A stretch of 64,000 bases of DNA, from the NCBI GenBank assembly GCA_017591395.1, contig WEDG01004490.1, positions 27,256 through 91,255 on the forward strand, read 5' to 3'. The notes under the pieces were generated by a model, which was not told the origin of the DNA, searched no databases, and worked only from the letters and a program-made list of their open reading frames with translations. This DNA is from Schistocephalus solidus (Eukaryota > Platyhelminthes > Cestoda > Diphyllobothriidea > Diphyllobothriidae). This document shows, piece by piece, positions 62,961 through 64,000 of this stretch. Every line of letters begins with the position of its first letter. The first letter of the stretch is position 1. A program made the position numbers and the translations under genes.

Positions 62961-63420
62961 AAGACCGGAGGCGGGAGAGGACGCAGGTGGCTGGCGCGGC
63001 TGGGTCCCATAAGTCCCTAGCCACCCCTGTCGGGGTTGCAGTCGGGCCTCATCTGAGAAATGACGAGGCGACGATCTGTCCAACCATCGTATAGGGTCTG
63101 CCGGTTTACCAGCATCTGTCAGTCTCGCCTCCGGACGGAAGAACGCAGTCAGCGCCAGATGCCGCGCCGCGACCAGGGAATGCATCCCACGTGGCCTTCT
63201 CCGCGTCGGAAGAAGGTGTTGGACAACCAGGGAGACGGTGTTCGTGGTCCGTCCCGACGCGGGCATTGAAGTCACCAGGACAATTTAACGCCGCTTGGCT
63301 GGAGTCGCCAGCCAGGCGTGCAGGTCCTCGTGGAACTGGTGCCTTCGCCGCATCAGGCTCGTCATTGGGGGCATGAGCGCTCAGCAATGTCACCTTGGCA
63401 GCGCGCCAGTTCGGGCGACT
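62961..63420 (-). pseudogene. RTE-3 endonuclease fragment
   Basis: Reading leftward: VTLLSAHAPNDEPDAAKAPV (about 63393-63335), CPGDFNARVGTDHE (GDFN box, about 63280-63240), EKATWDAFPGRG region, and after shifts TLYDGWTDRRLVISQMR (about 63105-63055). These match RTE-1 EN ([48 protein letters not shown]). EN ends there and R2 follows with no RT between them, so the whole RT has been lost. Confidence 0.72.
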
Positions 63421-63529
63421 GGCGCAGGTCGCCGTTCGGCCGGTTGCTCCTGGGGATTATCTACGAGACGACCGAACCAGGCTACTGGGTGTGGTGGTTC
63501 CGCGGGCGCCCTCGGAAGAGTATAGCAGG

Positions 63530-64000
63530 GGATGGGGACGGGTATTGTTGTTTGTTTAGGTTGCCCGAGCCGCATGGTTGCGGTCTGCAGGCCGCGACCG
63601 GCTGCAGAAGACGTAGAACTGCTTATTTTTGGGGCTGTTTTCTAGCCCCTTCCTCGCGAGGAGTCGGCGAATCACCATCCTAAATAGGGCTACTCCGGAC
63701 ATCCCGAGACGGCTGCCGAACTCACTGTAGGTCACGTTTTGTTTGGTGGAAGAACGACCCGAGTTGGTCTGGGCTGCCTACAGGGTTACTGTCCTTACCG
63801 TAGGACTTTTGAGGAGGGGGAGGTGGGAAGTTCGGGAGTCAGACTTTGCCGCTTTCCGGGTAGCGTTTGGCCCCAGAGACCCTCCTGGTTTATGCGCCGG
63901 TCGACGGTTGCGCCGGGAATTGTGGCGCTGGGGAAGAACCCAACTTCGAGGGAGCCACGGGTGAGAGTTGGGTACCAGTTAGAAGGCGGCCGGGGCATTC
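63530..64000 (-). repeat. RTE-3 5' leader (repeat R1)
   Basis: Reverse-complement match to the RTE-1 leader (41080-41580): CTGCAGCCGG, the AAGGGGCTAGAAAA box, CTCCCGAACTTCCCACC, GGTTCTTCCC and GGTACCCAACTCTCACC. It continues past the right edge of the window. GC content is high. Together with 62961-63420 and R2 it forms one antisense RTE copy within the GTF2E1 region. Confidence 0.75.

Noticed and set aside
1..64000. CRISPR array, operons, bacterial promoters or ribosome binding sites
   Set aside because: Introns, LINEs and TFIIE show a eukaryotic nuclear genome; no spaced direct-repeat array was seen.

Overview
This window is eukaryotic, intron-containing and packed with decayed retrotransposons. 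The mix of elements (CR1/Jockey-like LINEs, RTE-clade LINEs with C-terminal C2H2 fingers, and a Penelope-like element with a GIY-YIG nuclease) together with one TFIIE-alpha gene points to a flatworm, probably a cestode. The organism is an inference; no species marker is present. LINE family names used here are local labels. LA and LB are CR1-like families carrying an RRM-type ORF1 module, an AP endonuclease (EN) and a reverse transcriptase (RT). LD and LF are two further CR1-like families. RTE-1, RTE-2 and RTE-3 are RTE-clade copies. Every retroelement copy is broken by frameshifts, stops or catalytic substitutions. LAYOUT. 1-29 is an LD tail. 1690-7430 is an antisense LB copy with an LA copy (1989-4466) inserted in its RT C-terminal region. 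7699-10185 is an antisense chimera: LB at its 5' side, LA at its 3' side. 10186-15655 is a patchwork of LD pieces on both strands plus an isolated RTE leader (13986-14530). 15656-22245 is one antisense LD copy split by a near full-length sense LB copy (about 16790-21600). 22246-23800 is another antisense LD copy. 26441-34490 is an LF copy split in its EN domain by a full-length LB copy (27256-32273). 35314-35670 is a small intact ORF resembling the N-terminal part of a DNA-transposon-associated protein. 36968-40930 is the best LA copy, antisense. 40960-45300 is RTE-1, followed by two diverged units of repeat R2. 46100-46893 is an LB scrap. 47300-49010 and 51045-51420 hold unassigned possible exons. 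53140-55600 is RTE-2. 59407-59655 is an inverted repeat and 60330-60965 the end of a Penelope-like element. 61275-61796 holds the first two coding exons of the general transcription factor TFIIE alpha, the only recognised cellular gene. 62700-64000 is a rearranged antisense RTE copy (RTE-3) lying in or beyond its next intron. MAIN RESULT. LA and LD, two distinct LINE families, carry in the sense-strand 3' UTR a hairpin with one architecture: a lower stem, a U-rich internal loop with U runs on both strands, a GC-richer upper stem built on CUCCU/AGGAG, then a short terminal stem-loop and an (AAAU)n tail. Five copies with both arms survive, and pairs co-vary between copies. This is the architecture of ENE elements, which clamp A-rich RNA in a U.A-U triple helix. 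Separately, the LB ORF1 region carries on its antisense strand, at the same place in two copies, tRNA-like A and B boxes and, in one copy, a T8 run.
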